This document shows, piece after piece, positions 53,219 to 62,802 of a stretch of DNA of 64,000 nt (within the stretch, counting starts at the first letter, position 1; every line of letters begins with the position of its first letter). The notes below the pieces were generated by a model. The model was given only the letters and a program-made list of their open reading frames with translations. It made no database searches and had not been told where the DNA came from. This DNA is from JAUXFS01 sp963772635 (GTDB lineage Bacteria; Pseudomonadota; Alphaproteobacteria; Rhodospirillales; Defluviicoccaceae), in the NCBI GenBank assembly GCA_963772635.1, contig CAVYYK010000043.1, positions 117,707 to 181,706 of the forward strand. Direction: 5' to 3'. The translations under genes and the position numbers were made by a program.

Positions 53219-54531
53219 GCCATCGCTCCCACGGCAGGCTGCTTGCCGGCGCGCTTCTGCTCGACCATCTGGAAATAGCTCTCCAACCGGTTCTTGACGT
53301 TGGCCGCCGAGAAGTAGCGCGGATCGACGAGGTCGGTCTCGATAAAGGCGGCGGGCTTGCCGGTGCGTTTCTCCACTTCCCGCATGATCAGCAACTGGCC
53401 GGCCGAGAAGCTGTTGCAGCTCTTGATCGAATTGACCAGAAGTCCGTCCGCCTGGTACTCCTCGACGTAGTTGGTCAGCATTTTGACCCGTTCCGGAAGG
53501 TTGCGATTGGTGTAGACGCCGAGGCAGTAGTCGGCGAGGGTTTCCAGCGGGTGATCGGGGTCGTGGCGGAAGCCGAAGTCGTAGACGCCGCCGACCTTGG
53601 TATAGCTGCTGGCGACGACGACCGCGCCTTCATCGTAGAACATCTTCCAGAAATCTCGGAAACTGGTGTAGTTCGGCGGGCCTTCGACGACGAGGCGGTA
53701 CTTCTCCTCGCCCATGTCGCCGTCGGGCGTCACCGGTCCGAGGCCCTGCTTGACCCGAGCCTCGACCTCGGTACGCAGATAGCGGTAGTAGTCGGTGGCG
53801 TCGACGGTGCCGCGAAAGGCGCCGAAGATCGGGCCGATGTAGTAGATTCCGCCGAAATAGGCGTCGATCGGTGACGGCTTGTTCTTGGCGCTCTGCAGGA
53901 CCCAGACGAGATCGTCCTCGGCCTTGGCCGATTCCTTCAGGTACCCGCGCAGCCGGTCGATGTCGAACTTGACGCCGCTGACCTTTTCGAGCTTGGGGAT
54001 CACGTCTTCCTTGAGCTGCTTGACCATGTAGTCGCGCATGTTCTGGGTGATTTCGCCGTCCCCCTTGTAGGGGGTGTGCAGCATGATCGTCTCGCAGTTG
54101 TAGCGCTCGCGCAGCAGCTCGAACCACTTCATGAAGGTGAAGCAGCCGGTATAGGAGAGCAGGAGCACGTCGGGGTCGGGAAGCGGCTTGCCGTAGGGAC
54201 CGATGTTGCCGCGGGCGATCATGCCGAGGTCGGACTTCACGTAGGTGCAGACGTCTTCCGAGTGGCCGTTCTTCTCCGCCTCCATGACATAACCGCCGCT
54301 GAGCTTGCGCAGGCCATTCTGGATGGCGTTCACCTCCGGCAGGTTGTTGAGCAGATCGAAGCACATGATCAACTCGTTGAGGTTGCCCGGCACGAAGGTG
54401 CAGGCGACCTTGTGACCCGTTTCCCCGGCATTGGCGAGACGATCGTAGTGACCCGCGATCATCTCCTTCTGCTTCAGCATCGAGTTGTCTTTGATGATCT
54501 CGGGAATGGCTTTGGCGACGGCTGCGTTCAT
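53215..54531 (-). CDS. bcrB: Benzoyl-CoA reductase subunit B (catalytic)
   Basis: A 438-residue protein of the HgdA/HgdB-like family. Key parts are CTFVPGNLNELIMCFDLLNNLPEVNA, LLLSYTGCFTFMKWFELL, GIYYIGPIFGAFRGT and LVNSIKSCNSFSAGQLLIM, whose cysteines are candidate ligands of the active-site cluster. With BcrC it reduces benzoyl-CoA to cyclohexa-1,5-diene-1-carbonyl-CoA. Length fits BcrB/BadE. ATG 54531 overlaps the bcrC stop. Confidence 0.94.
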   Translation of the reverse strand: MNAAVAKAIPEIIKDNSMLKQKEMIAGHYDRLANAGETGHKVACTFVPGNLNELIMCFDLLNNLPEVNAIQNGLRKLSGGYVMEAEKNGHSEDVCTYVKSDLGMIARGNIGPYGKPLPDPDVLLLSYTGCFTFMKWFELLRERYNCETIMLHTPYKGDGEITQNMRDYMVKQLKEDVIPKLEKVSGVKFDIDRLRGYLKESAKAEDDLVWVLQSAKNKPSPIDAYFGGIYYIGPIFGAFRGTVDATDYYRYLRTEVEARVKQGLGPVTPDGDMGEEKYRLVVEGPPNYTSFRDFWKMFYDEGAVVVASSYTKVGGVYDFGFRHDPDHPLETLADYCLGVYTNRNLPERVKMLTNYVEEYQADGLLVNSIKSCNSFSAGQLLIMREVEKRTGKPAAFIETDLVDPRYFSAANVKNRLESYFQMVEQKRAGKQPAVGAMA

Positions 54532-55715
54532 GACTCGCTCCACAGCTTGATGGAATCGGCAAAAGTGCCCGCCTGCTCGCGGATGGGCTGCATTTGCCCG
54601 GAGTTCTCGGCGTACTTGAAGGCGATGTAGGGGATGTCGGCGGCCTTGAGTGCGTGCTGCAGCAACGGCCGGTCGAGCAGCGCCGGATCGCAGAAGCTCG
54701 GCGCGGCGAAGATCACCCCCTCGGCGCCGGTGCGCTTCACCGTCCGCACCAGGTACTTGCCCTTTTCGGCGGCATCGGGTTCGTACTTCGCCGCCGTGTC
54801 CTCGGAGTGGTGCAGAAACGCCTGTGCCAGATTGTCGACGGGATCCCCTTCGAGCGGCACGTCGTCGATCAGCCAGCGGGTGACCAGCAGCAGATCGTCG
54901 TCGACGACGTAGCAACCGGCCAGTTCCAGCGACTTGATCAGGTTGAACGGCGGCTGTTCGCAGAACATGCCGGTCAACACGATGCGGCAGTTGTCGCGCA
55001 TCGGCAGGTCTTCGGCCACCGCCGCGGCGAGGTAGTCGCGCAACACCTGGGTGTGCTCCTCCACCGGCAGCACCATGCCGGCGCGCATCAACAGATAGAC
55101 GTCCGTCGCCGGCGCCTGCCACGGCTGAGCGCTGCGAAAGGCGTAGACGTCGCGAACCAGCCGCCGGTTCTCGTTGTAGGCGTCGATCGACGCCCGCAGG
55201 TCGTCATCGGTGATCTTGCGGCCGGCCAGCCGTTCCAGGTCGTCGCGGAACTGCTTGAGCTCGTTGACGTAGTAGCTTCCGCCGATCTCGTCCTGGTAGT
55301 TCTGGGGGACGTCGAAGTAATGGGAGTAGACCTCCGGGAACATCAGCTTCCACATCCCCGAGAGATTGCGGATCACGTCGCAGATGCTGGGGAACAGCAT
55401 GCCGTCGACGAAATCGAGCCTCCCGGTAACGCCGAGTTCGATCGTCGAGCGGGGGATCCGGCAGATGTAACTCTGGTAGTAGGCGTCGCCGTGGATGACC
55501 TCGAGCTGGTCACCGCCGCCGAGAATCCCGAGCGGCAGCATGCCCGCCGCATGGATGATCTCGCGGGGCACATAGATCGGCATGTAGCCGACGACCTTGC
55601 GGCCCGGTTCCGCTGCCTTCCATTCGCGGGCCGACGCGAAGTGCAGGTCGTCGAAAAGGGCCCTGCAACGCCCGATGATCTCTGCGGTAGAGGACACGGT
55701 CAACAGTTCTCCCAC
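54528..55715 (-). CDS. bcrC: Benzoyl-CoA reductase subunit C (catalytic)
   Basis: A 395-residue HgdB-like protein: GRKVVGYMPIYVPREIIHAAGMLPLGILGGGDQLE, DGMLFPSICDVIRNLSGMWKLMFP, RIVLTGMFCEQPPFNLIKSLELAGCYVVDDDLLL and IFAAPSFCDPALLDRPLLQ. These motifs mark BcrC/BadD rather than the general dehydratase. The start is GTG 55715 (overlapping dch by 16 bp) or GTG 55697. It forms the catalytic pair with BcrB. No frameshift. Confidence 0.94.
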   Translation of the reverse strand: MGELLTVSSTAEIIGRCRALFDDLHFASAREWKAAEPGRKVVGYMPIYVPREIIHAAGMLPLGILGGGDQLEVIHGDAYYQSYICRIPRSTIELGVTGRLDFVDGMLFPSICDVIRNLSGMWKLMFPEVYSHYFDVPQNYQDEIGGSYYVNELKQFRDDLERLAGRKITDDDLRASIDAYNENRRLVRDVYAFRSAQPWQAPATDVYLLMRAGMVLPVEEHTQVLRDYLAAAVAEDLPMRDNCRIVLTGMFCEQPPFNLIKSLELAGCYVVDDDLLLVTRWLIDDVPLEGDPVDNLAQAFLHHSEDTAAKYEPDAAEKGKYLVRTVKRTGAEGVIFAAPSFCDPALLDRPLLQHALKAADIPYIAFKYAENSGQMQPIREQAGTFADSIKLWSES

Positions 55716-56468
55716 TTTGCTTGCCGCTTCGATACGAAAGCCTCTAGGCCCTCGACGGCATCCCTCGTGGACATGAGGTCCTCGAGGTACATCTTTTCAA
55801 CGGTGTCGATGTTGGCTTTGACACGCTCGACAAAACCGATGCGCGCGGCCCGGACTGCGTGCCGCAACGAGCTTCCGCTCTTCGCCGCCAGATGCGTTTC
55901 GAAATAGGAGAGCGCGGCACCTTCGGGATCTTCCGCCGCCTGGTTGGCAAGCCCGATGTCCGCTGCTTCGGCGCCACTGATGCTGCGGCCCGAGAGCAGC
56001 AGATCCTCGGCCCTGACCCGACCGATCCGTTCGGGCAATAGGCAGGACGCGGCCGGGGCGAAAACTCCGAGGGTGATCTCCGGCTGGCCGAGCTGGGCGT
56101 CGTGAGCGACGAACATCAGGTGCCCGGCGATCGCAACCTCGAGGCCGCCGCCAAGACACTGTCCCTTCACCGCCACCAGAATCGGCACCGGGCTGTCGAT
56201 CATCGTGCGGACCAATCCATGCAGGCCGTGGAGCATCTGCGCGCACTCGTCGGGAAGATGCTCCTCGACACTTGCGCCGAAGCTGAAGTGGGGACCTTCG
56301 GCATCGAGCAGGACGGCGCGGATCTCGGTGTTCGACAGATGCACCGCAAAGCGCATCGGCAAGCGCCGCTATCATTTCCGCATCGACCAGGTTGGCCTTG
56401 GGCCGCGCCAGGCGCAACCGCAGCAGCCGGCCCTCCTGCTCGATCCAGACTTTGAGCGGAACGGTCAT
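55700..56468 (-). CDS. dch: Cyclohexa-1,5-diene-1-carbonyl-CoA hydratase (one frameshift)
   Basis: A ~256-residue crotonase-fold protein. ATG 56468 opens with VPLKVWIEQEGRLLRLRLARPKANLVDAEMIAAL; the frame changes near 56360 and continues EIRAVLLDAEGPHFSFGASVEEHLPD, then VKGQCLGGGLEVAIAGHLMF and LGVFAPAASCLLPERIG. FSFGASVEEH and the GQCLGGGLE region are typical of Dch/BzdW. It adds water to the dienoyl-CoA made by benzoyl-CoA reductase. The frameshift is probably sequence error, as length and motifs are otherwise complete. Confidence 0.88.
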
Positions 56469-56476
56469 GTCCGTTT

Positions 56477-57608
56477 CTACGCCTTCTTTGCCCGCGGCAT
56501 CAGGCTCTCGATGAGTTCGTCGGTCCATGGCGTCCCCTGGGCCAGGGCCTGGCGCAGGGCGACGAAATCGATCTCGCGGCCGGTTTCCCTGGTACCTTCG
56601 TTGAACGCCCGGAAGCCTGTTCGGGCCTCGGTCATCATGTTGAGGGCAAGCCAGGCCCGCGAGTTTTCCTTGTTCTGGTTCCACGCTTCGAGTTTCGGCT
56701 TTCTCAACTCCTCGAGCGACTTGGTCACGCAGTCGGGGAAGGTGTGAACGAGCTGGCTGCAGAGCTGCTCGACCCTCTCGTCGAGCCGGCTGAGATCGAC
56801 CTGACCGCGTCGCCATCAGCGCCTTGCCCTCCGCCGCCGCCTCGCCGGTCTTGGGCTCGCCGTGGGCGTACCGGCCCCATTCGTCGAACATCCGGTCGGT
56901 CCACACCATCGGATTGGGAACGAACCGGCCTTCGACCTTGAGGGCGGGGACGACGTCGGCGACGATCCCGAGCCGGTAGGCCTTGTGGGCCGAGAAAGGT
57001 TCGCAGAGGACGGCCGAGACCATCGACTGCTCGCCGCCGATCATCACCGGCAGGAAGTCGGTGGCGCCGCCGATCGCCGCCGAGCCGTGCTTGGGGCCGG
57101 CCTGGCCGAAGCGGGCGAGATCCTGGGCGATGGAGAAGTCGCAGGCCATGCCGATTTCCTGGCCGCCACCGACGCGCATGCCGTTGACCCGGCAAATCAC
57201 CGGCTTGTCGCAGGCGAGAATCGTCGAGACCATGTCGTTGAACAGGCGCATGTACTGGCGGTATTCCTGCGGGTTGCCGGCGTAGTACTCGGCGTACTCC
57301 TTGGTGTTGCCGCCGGTGCAGAACGCCTTGTCGCCGGTGCCGGTGAACACCACCGCGTTGACGTCGCGGCTGTTGCTTGCGGCGCGGAAGGCGAGGATGA
57401 CGCTCTTCACCATGTCGGTGGTGTAGGAATTGAACTGCGCAGGGTTGTCGAGGGTGATCCAGGCGTTGAACAGACCGGGGATGTCCGAGCCGTCGGCAGC
57501 CTTCACCGGGCGCTTCTCGAACAGCACTCCCTTCCGGCCCGGCTGCAGCGGACCACCGGAAACCAGATCGTGATCCTTCAAGTTCGAAGCGGCGGTTGCG
57601 GCGGTCAT
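56477..57608 (-). CDS. oah: 6-Oxocyclohex-1-ene-1-carbonyl-CoA hydrolase (one frameshift)
   Basis: A ~377-residue crotonase-family enzyme, the usual length for Oah/BzdY. Key parts are PGLFNAWITLDNPAQFNSYTTDMVKSVILAFR, GTGDKAFCTGGNTKEYAEYYAGNPQEYRQYMRLFNDM, VNGMRVGGGQEIGMACDF and KHGSAAIGGATDFLP. Near 56805 the frame changes; the C-terminus resumes as SRLDERVEQLCSQLVHTF, TKSLEELRKPKLEAWNQNKENSRAWL. It opens the ring by hydrolysis to 3-hydroxypimelyl-CoA. It lies 8 bp upstream of dch and 11 bp after had. Confidence 0.9.
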
Positions 57609-57619
57609 GCTTTCCCTCC

Positions 57620-58690
57620 CTAATGGCCTGGAACGAGGACGGCGCGGCGTTCGAGTTCGCCGGCATGCGCCGCCTCGAAGACGCGGCCGATGTCCGCGAG
57701 CGGATGTTTCTCGACGAACGGGGCGACCTTGACGCGACCCGCGAGCACCAGGTCGAGCGCCTCGGGATACAGCGCGGGCGCGCAGCCCCAGTTGCCCAGC
57801 GCCCGCGCGTGGAAGGCCATCAGGTTGGACAGGCGGATCTCCACACGGTCCATGGTGAAACCGACGACACAAAGGGTGGCGCCGTGGTTCAACAGGCCGT
57901 AGGCGGTGAGTTGGCCGGCGCCGGTCCCCGAGCATTCGAAGATGATCCATTCGGTCGATCGCAGCCCCCTCTCCGCCGCAAGACCGGCGATCGCCTTCTT
58001 CAGGGCGCGTCCGTCCATCTCGCGGGCGTTGAGGGTCAGCGCCGCGCCGTACTCGGCGACCGCGTCGAGCTTGGCCTGGCTGACGTCGATGGCGACGACC
58101 GTGGCTCCCATCGCGTTGGCGACCTGCACCGCGTAGCCGCCGACGCCGCCGGCGCCGATGACGATCGCCAGATCCCCTTCGCCGACGCCGGCCTGAACCG
58201 CGGCCTGATAGGGCGTGGTGAGGGCATCGGCGATCACCGAGACGTCGGCGAGTTCCATGCCGAGCGACGCCAGCTTCGCCTCGTCGACCGGACACAGACC
58301 TTGGGCCGGGGTGACGATGTGGCTGGCGAAGCCGCCGTGGATGTCGTTGCCGGGCATTTTCTGGTTGGGGCAGATCGTCGATTTGCCGCGTGTGCAGGCG
58401 TCGCATGTGCCGCACGGGATCACCGCCGGCACGATCACCGCGCGCCCCCGCCATCCTTCCGCGCCCGGTCCGGTGGCGACGACATGGCCGCTGATCTCGT
58501 GGCCGAGGGCGAGCGGCAGCGGGTGCTTGGTGCGCACCCCGTCGTAGTAGAAACCGAGATCGGTATGACAGACGCCGCACCCGGCGATCTCGACGACCAC
58601 CTCGCCGGCGCCGGGCAGCGGATCGAACGTCGTCTGTTGGAGAGGCTCCCTCGGAGCCGTCATCACCCAGCGTGCCGCCGTGTCCGCCAT
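57620..58690 (-). CDS. had: 6-Hydroxycyclohex-1-ene-1-carbonyl-CoA dehydrogenase
   Basis: A 356-residue zinc-dependent alcohol dehydrogenase: GCGVCHTDLGFYYDGVRTKHPLPLALGHEISG (catalytic zinc), CGTCDACTRGKSTICPNQ (structural zinc) and AIVIGAGGVGGYAVQVANAMGA (NAD site). FYYDGVRTKHPLPLALGHEISG and MPGNDIHGGFASHI are characteristic of Had/BzdX. It oxidises the hydroxyl added by Dch. It is the first gene of the minus-strand operon, which runs without a sizeable gap to the ferredoxin at 50764, and it is intact. Confidence 0.92.
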   Translation of the reverse strand: MADTAARWVMTAPREPLQQTTFDPLPGAGEVVVEIAGCGVCHTDLGFYYDGVRTKHPLPLALGHEISGHVVATGPGAEGWRGRAVIVPAVIPCGTCDACTRGKSTICPNQKMPGNDIHGGFASHIVTPAQGLCPVDEAKLASLGMELADVSVIADALTTPYQAAVQAGVGEGDLAIVIGAGGVGGYAVQVANAMGATVVAIDVSQAKLDAVAEYGAALTLNAREMDGRALKKAIAGLAAERGLRSTEWIIFECSGTGAGQLTAYGLLNHGATLCVVGFTMDRVEIRLSNLMAFHARALGNWGCAPALYPEALDLVLAGRVKVAPFVEKHPLADIGRVFEAAHAGELERRAVLVPGH

Positions 58691-58859
58691 TTCGCGCCTG
58701 TTCCTACCCTTCGTGCGAACGGTGGTCGCTTCGACGTGCTCGAGGCTGGTGCCTCCCCCGCTCGCTTTTGTTTTTTGTCGTGCCGTCGTCTACTGTTCGG
58801 ATCGTTGCCGAGGCTACCTTGCGAGTTGACAACGACCTGCCTTGTCGATTACAGGTAAA

Positions 58860-58888
58860 TAAGTACGACAATGCCAATTTATAGTCAA
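58860..58888 (-). promoter_or_regulatory. Predicted promoter of the had-bcr operon with embedded operator motif (site D)
   Basis: On the minus strand TTGACT (58883-58888) and TACTTA (58860-58865) are separated by 17 bp. The -10 is the complement of the TAAGTA half-site shared with sites A-C, and TAAGTAC..-CAATGCC matches site A closely. The right half-site is weak. The rest of the 262-bp gap between had and korA (58691-58952) has no gene and must also hold the korA promoter; TTGACA at 58826-58831 on the plus strand is a candidate -35. Confidence 0.5.
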
Positions 58889-58952
58889 CCATAAAAAACG
58901 GCGCCCGCCGGAACCCCGGAAACGGGTTCGGCCTTCAACGGGAGAGAACGAG

Positions 58953-60693
58953 ATGGCTTCCCCCAACGGACCGCGAGACAGTGTTTCCATCGTCATCGTC
59001 GGCAGCGGCGGCGCCGGCGCGCTGACCGCCGGCGAGGTTCTGCTGCAGGCCGCGGGCCGCGCCGGCTGGTACGGTTTTCTGACCCGATCCGTCGGTCCGC
59101 AGATCCGTGGCGGCGAGGCGGCGGCGCTGGTGCGGCTGTCGACCAAGCCGGTCGCCTGCATGGACGACCGGTTCGATGCGTTGATCGCCCTGGACTGGCT
59201 CAACGTCGACCGGTTCGTCGCCGAGACCCCGCTCGGCCCGGACAGCCTGGTGGTCGGCGAACCCGGCAAGGGTTCGGGACCGCCCGCCGCCATCGTCGCT
59301 TCCGGTGCGCGGATGGCGGAAGTCCCGATGAAGGACCTGGCCAAGGAGATTCCCGACGGCCGCCCCAACATGATCGCGCTGGGCCTCGCCGTCGGGCTGC
59401 TCGGGTTGCCGCAGACGGTGGTGCTCGAAGAGCTGGACCGGCGCCTCAAGAAGAAGGGCAAGGGGGCGCTGGCGGCGAGCCGGGCGGCGGTGGAAACCGG
59501 CATCGCCCAGGCGGCCGGTCTCGATTGGACGGTGCCGCTGAGCGCGCCCAACGGCACCCGCGGCGAACGCTGGCTGCTGACCGGCAACGAGGCCGCCGGC
59601 CTCGGCGCCATCCGCGGCGGGGTGCGCTTCGCCGCGGCGTATCCGATCACCCCGGCGACCGAGGTGCTGGAATGGCTGTCGCCGGCGCTCCACAAGGTCG
59701 GCGGGGTGCTGGTCCAGGCCGAGGACGAGATCGCCTCGATCGCGATGATCATCGGCGCCTCGTTCGGCGGCACCCCCTCGGTGACCGCGACCTCGGGTCC
59801 CGGCCTGTCGCTGATGATCGAGGCTCTGGGCCTCGCCACCGCCTCGGAGACGCCGATCGTCATCATCAACGTGATGCGCGGCGGGCCGTCGACCGGCATC
59901 CCGACCAAGTCGGAGCAGTCGGATCTCAACATCGCCGTCTACGGCGCCCACGGCGACGCGCCCAGGATCGTCGTCGCGCCGCTCTCCATCGGCGACTGCC
60001 TGTTCGCCACCCAGTGGGCGACCCATCTCGCCGACGCCATGCAGGTCCCGGCGATCGTGCTGTCCGACCAGTTCCTCGGCCAGGCCCGCGCCGCCATCGA
60101 CCGCCCGCCCGACACCCCGTTCGCCGCCGTCCGCACCCGCGCCGCCGCGCCGGAAGCCGGCTACCTGCGCTACGCGCTGACCGACGACGACGTCTCGCCG
60201 ATGGCGATCCCCGGCACCCCGGGCGGCCGCTACACCGCCGACGGGCTGACCCACGACCAGCGCGGCCTGCCGTCGAGCCGCGCCGAGGACCACATCGCCC
60301 AGCTCGACAAGCGCCGCGACAAGATCGAGCGGTTCGACTACGGCGATCACTGGGCCGAGGTCGAGGGCACCGGCGACATCGCCATCGTCACCTGGGGCTC
60401 GCTCGCCGGCGCCGCCCGCGAGGCGATCGCCCGGGCCGCCGCCGCCGGCGTCGCCGTCCGGCTGGTGGCGATGCGGCTGATCTCGCCGGCGCAGCCCGAA
60501 AGGCTGGCCGCGGCGCTCGACGGCGTCTCGCGGGTCATCGTCCTCGAGCAGACCCACTCCGGCCAGTTCTTCCGCTACCTCCGGGCGTTCTACGACCTGC
60601 CCGGCGAGGTGCACGTCCTTCCACCGCCCGGGCCCGCTGCCGATGCGCCCGGGCGAGATCGCGTCCCGGCTTCTCGAAGGGAGGGCCCGATGA
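58953..60693 (+). CDS. korA: 2-Oxoglutarate:ferredoxin oxidoreductase alpha subunit (one frameshift)
   Basis: GGGAGAG precedes ATG 58953. The N-terminal ~190 residues are the gamma-type domain (VIVGSGGAGALTAGEVLLQAAGRAG, RSVGPQIRGGEAA) and the rest the alpha domain (RFAAAYPITPATEVLEWLS, VQAEDEIASIAMIIGASFGG, TATSGPGLSLMIEALGLA). In Thauera-type metabolism KorAB oxidises 2-oxoglutarate and reduces the ferredoxin that drives benzoyl-CoA reductase. A frame change near 60620 affects only the last ~25 residues; the corrected end reads MRPGEIASRLLEGRAR with a stop at 60693, overlapping korB by ATGA. Confidence 0.9.
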
Positions 60694-61555
60694 CCACCGC
60701 CACCCCCACTGCCCCCACTGGCGCCCCCGCCCCCGCGCCCCCGCGCCCAAGGCCAGCGACTACAAGTCCGACGTCAAGCCGGTGTGGTGCCCGGGCTGCG
60801 GCCACACCCACGTTTTGCTGTCGTTCACCAAGGCCCTCGCCGAGTTGCGGCTGCCGGCCGAGCGGGTGGCGGTGATCTCCGGCATCGGCTGCTCGTCGCG
60901 GATCCCGGCCTACACCGAGGCCTACGGCTTCCACGGCGTCCACGGCCGCGCGCTGGCCCTGGGCACCGGCGTCAAGCTGTCCCGCCCGGATCTCGACGTG
61001 TTCGTGATCTCGGGCGACGGCGACGCGTTCTCGATCGGCGGCAACCACTTCCTCCATGCCTGCCGGCGCAACGTCGACCTCACCTGCATCGTCATGGACA
61101 ACCGGGTCTACGGCATGACCAAGGGCCAGCCGTCGCCGACCACCGAGCCCGACTGGGACAACGCGCTGTCGCCGGGCGGCACCGGCCTCAGGCCGTTCCA
61201 CCCGCTGGTCATCGCGCTGGCGTCGGGGGCCAACTTCGTCGCCCGCGGCTTCTCCGGCCACACCAACGAGACCACCCGGCTGATCGTCGAGGCCGCCCGC
61301 CACCCCGGCTTCTCGTTCGTCGAGATGCTCAGCCCCTGCGTCACCTTCCGCCCCGACGAGAAGGAATGGAAGGACAGGTTCGAGCCGGCGCCGGTGGAGC
61401 CGACCGACGATCCGGCCCGCGCCGCGCGGCGGATCATGACCGACACCGGCATGCTGTCGGGCATCCTCTACCGCGGCGACCGCACCCCCTATCAGCCGGA
61501 GATCGGCCGGCCCAGCCACCGGCCGGAGGACCTGGAGAAGGAGTTCGTGCTATGA
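60690..61555 (+). CDS. korB: 2-Oxoglutarate:ferredoxin oxidoreductase beta subunit (one frameshift)
   Basis: ATG 60690 overlaps the korA stop. A Pro/Ala-rich leader runs into C-homopolymers near 60740, where the frame shifts; the conserved protein follows: DVKPVWCPGCGHTHVLLSFTKAL, ISGIGCSSRIPAY, HGVHGRALALGTG and VISGDGDAFSIGGNHFLHACRRN (thiamine diphosphate site), MDNRVYGMTKGQPSPTT. Cysteines in CPGCGH, GIGCSS and SPCVTF bind the Fe-S cluster. It makes KorAB with KorA. The homopolymer break looks like sequence error. Confidence 0.9.
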
Positions 61556-62101
61556 GCAACGACCGAACCACCCCCGAAACCCCCAGCCAGGACCCGATCG
61601 AGAGCGCCGCCGAGCTGCTCGCCCACGCCCACCGGATCGAGGCCGACGCGGCCGAGCGCTACGGCCTGCTCGCCGAGCAGATGGAGATCCACAACAACCC
61701 CGACGTCGCCCAACTGTTCCGCAAGCTCGAGTGGGTCGAGGGCCTCCACGCCGACAAGATCCGAGAAGCGCGCCGGCGCGACCCCGCTGCCGGCGCTCGG
61801 CCCGTCGGAGGGCAAGTGGCCCGGCGACGACAGCCCCGAAGCGGTCGACCTCGGCGAGGCCCACTACCTGATGACCCCGTGCCACGCGCTGCAGATGGCG
61901 CTCAAGGCCGAACAAAACGCCTTCGCCTTCTACGACCGCCTCGCCCAGACCGCCACCGACCCCGAGATCAAGCAACTCGCCACCGAGTTCGCCGAAGAGG
62001 AACGAGAGCACGTCGAGCTGGTCCTGAAGGAGCTCGAGAAACACCCACCCCCCGACAAGGACTGGTCCCACGACCCCGACCCGGCGCGTTCGCCGGGGTG
62101 A
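61552..62101 (+). CDS. Ferritin-like (rubrerythrin-fold) domain protein, one frameshift
   Basis: ATG 61552 overlaps the korB stop (ATGA), so it is translationally coupled to korAB. The first frame gives ELLAHAHRIEADAAERYGLLAEQMEIHNNPDVAQLF; after a change near 61780 the other frame gives MALKAEQNAFAFYDRLAQTATDPEIKQLATEFAEEEREHVELVLKELEKH. Two E-x-x-x-Y/E-x-x-H helix pairs form a di-iron site as in rubrerythrin, without a rubredoxin domain. It may protect oxygen-sensitive KorAB from peroxide. This is inferred from family and coupling. Confidence 0.82.
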
Positions 62102-62412
62102 TATCTGGTCCCGGCGCGTTTATGCCGGCGAGCCGGGGGCTCGCTTGAATTCCCTCATCAAACGCGGCGCGTACATGCGGCCGCTTGGCTGTGCTCGCGG
62201 CGCGGCGGGCGGCAGCTTGGCTTGCAGCACGGATGAAGGCCCCTTGATCGCGGTCCGGCTGGCGCAATCGCGCTAACTCGTCTTCGAACAGTCCGACACC
62301 GTGCCCAGAGCCACCCGTCGATGTGCACTGCAATGGCGCTGACCCACCATCGCACCAAGAAACCGGCACGAAAGTGTCAGAGCCCGGCGGGGTGGAGGGA
62401 ACCCGTCGCCGC
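62102..62412. other. Intergenic region between the kor operon and the vapBC-like pair
   Basis: About 310 bases without a recognised gene. CCCGGCGCGTT occurs twice (near 62080 and 62111), and GC-rich inverted stretches around 62100-62145 could act as a terminator of the kor operon. Short frames on the minus strand have no family features. Confidence 0.4.
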
Positions 62413-62802
62413 TCACGGCTCGATCACGGGCAACCCCTGCTCCACCCCTCTTCGGATCAACCGCGTGTCGAACGTGTGGAAGGCGGCGCCGTCCGGGCTG
62501 GCGGCCAGGTGGAGGGCGTCGGCGACGTCGATGCCGCGTTCGATAAGATCGAGAGCCCGCGCCAGTTGCTTGGCGTCTTCGACGACGACGTTGGGCAGAC
62601 CGGCAAGGCATTGCACGGCTTCGGCGACCACGGAGCGGGAGAACCCGTAGACGCTTTGCAACACCCACGCCGTTTCGAGAACGACCGTCTTGGCGATGAA
62701 GATCTCTGGTTCGCGGGCGAACAGGTCGGTGGCCCGTCGTGCCTGTTCGGGGTCGTCGCCGACCAGGAGACGGACCACCACGTTGGTGTCGACGGCGATC
62801 AC
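62413..62802 (-). CDS. VapC-type PIN-domain toxin
   Basis: A 129-residue PIN-domain ribonuclease. The acidic residues are Asp in VIAVDTNVVVRLLVG, Glu in VVLETAWVLQ, Asp in GIDVADALHL and Asp in HTFDTRLIRRG. Start GTG 62802 overlaps the antitoxin stop by four bases (GTGA). PIN toxins cleave tRNA or rRNA and are neutralised by the cognate antitoxin encoded upstream. Confidence 0.88.
   Translation of the reverse strand: MIAVDTNVVVRLLVGDDPEQARRATDLFAREPEIFIAKTVVLETAWVLQSVYGFSRSVVAEAVQCLAGLPNVVVEDAKQLARALDLIERGIDVADALHLAASPDGAAFHTFDTRLIRRGVEQGLPVIEP

Noticed and set aside
58935..60614. Minus-strand frame of 559 codons
   Set aside because: Antisense shadow of korA.
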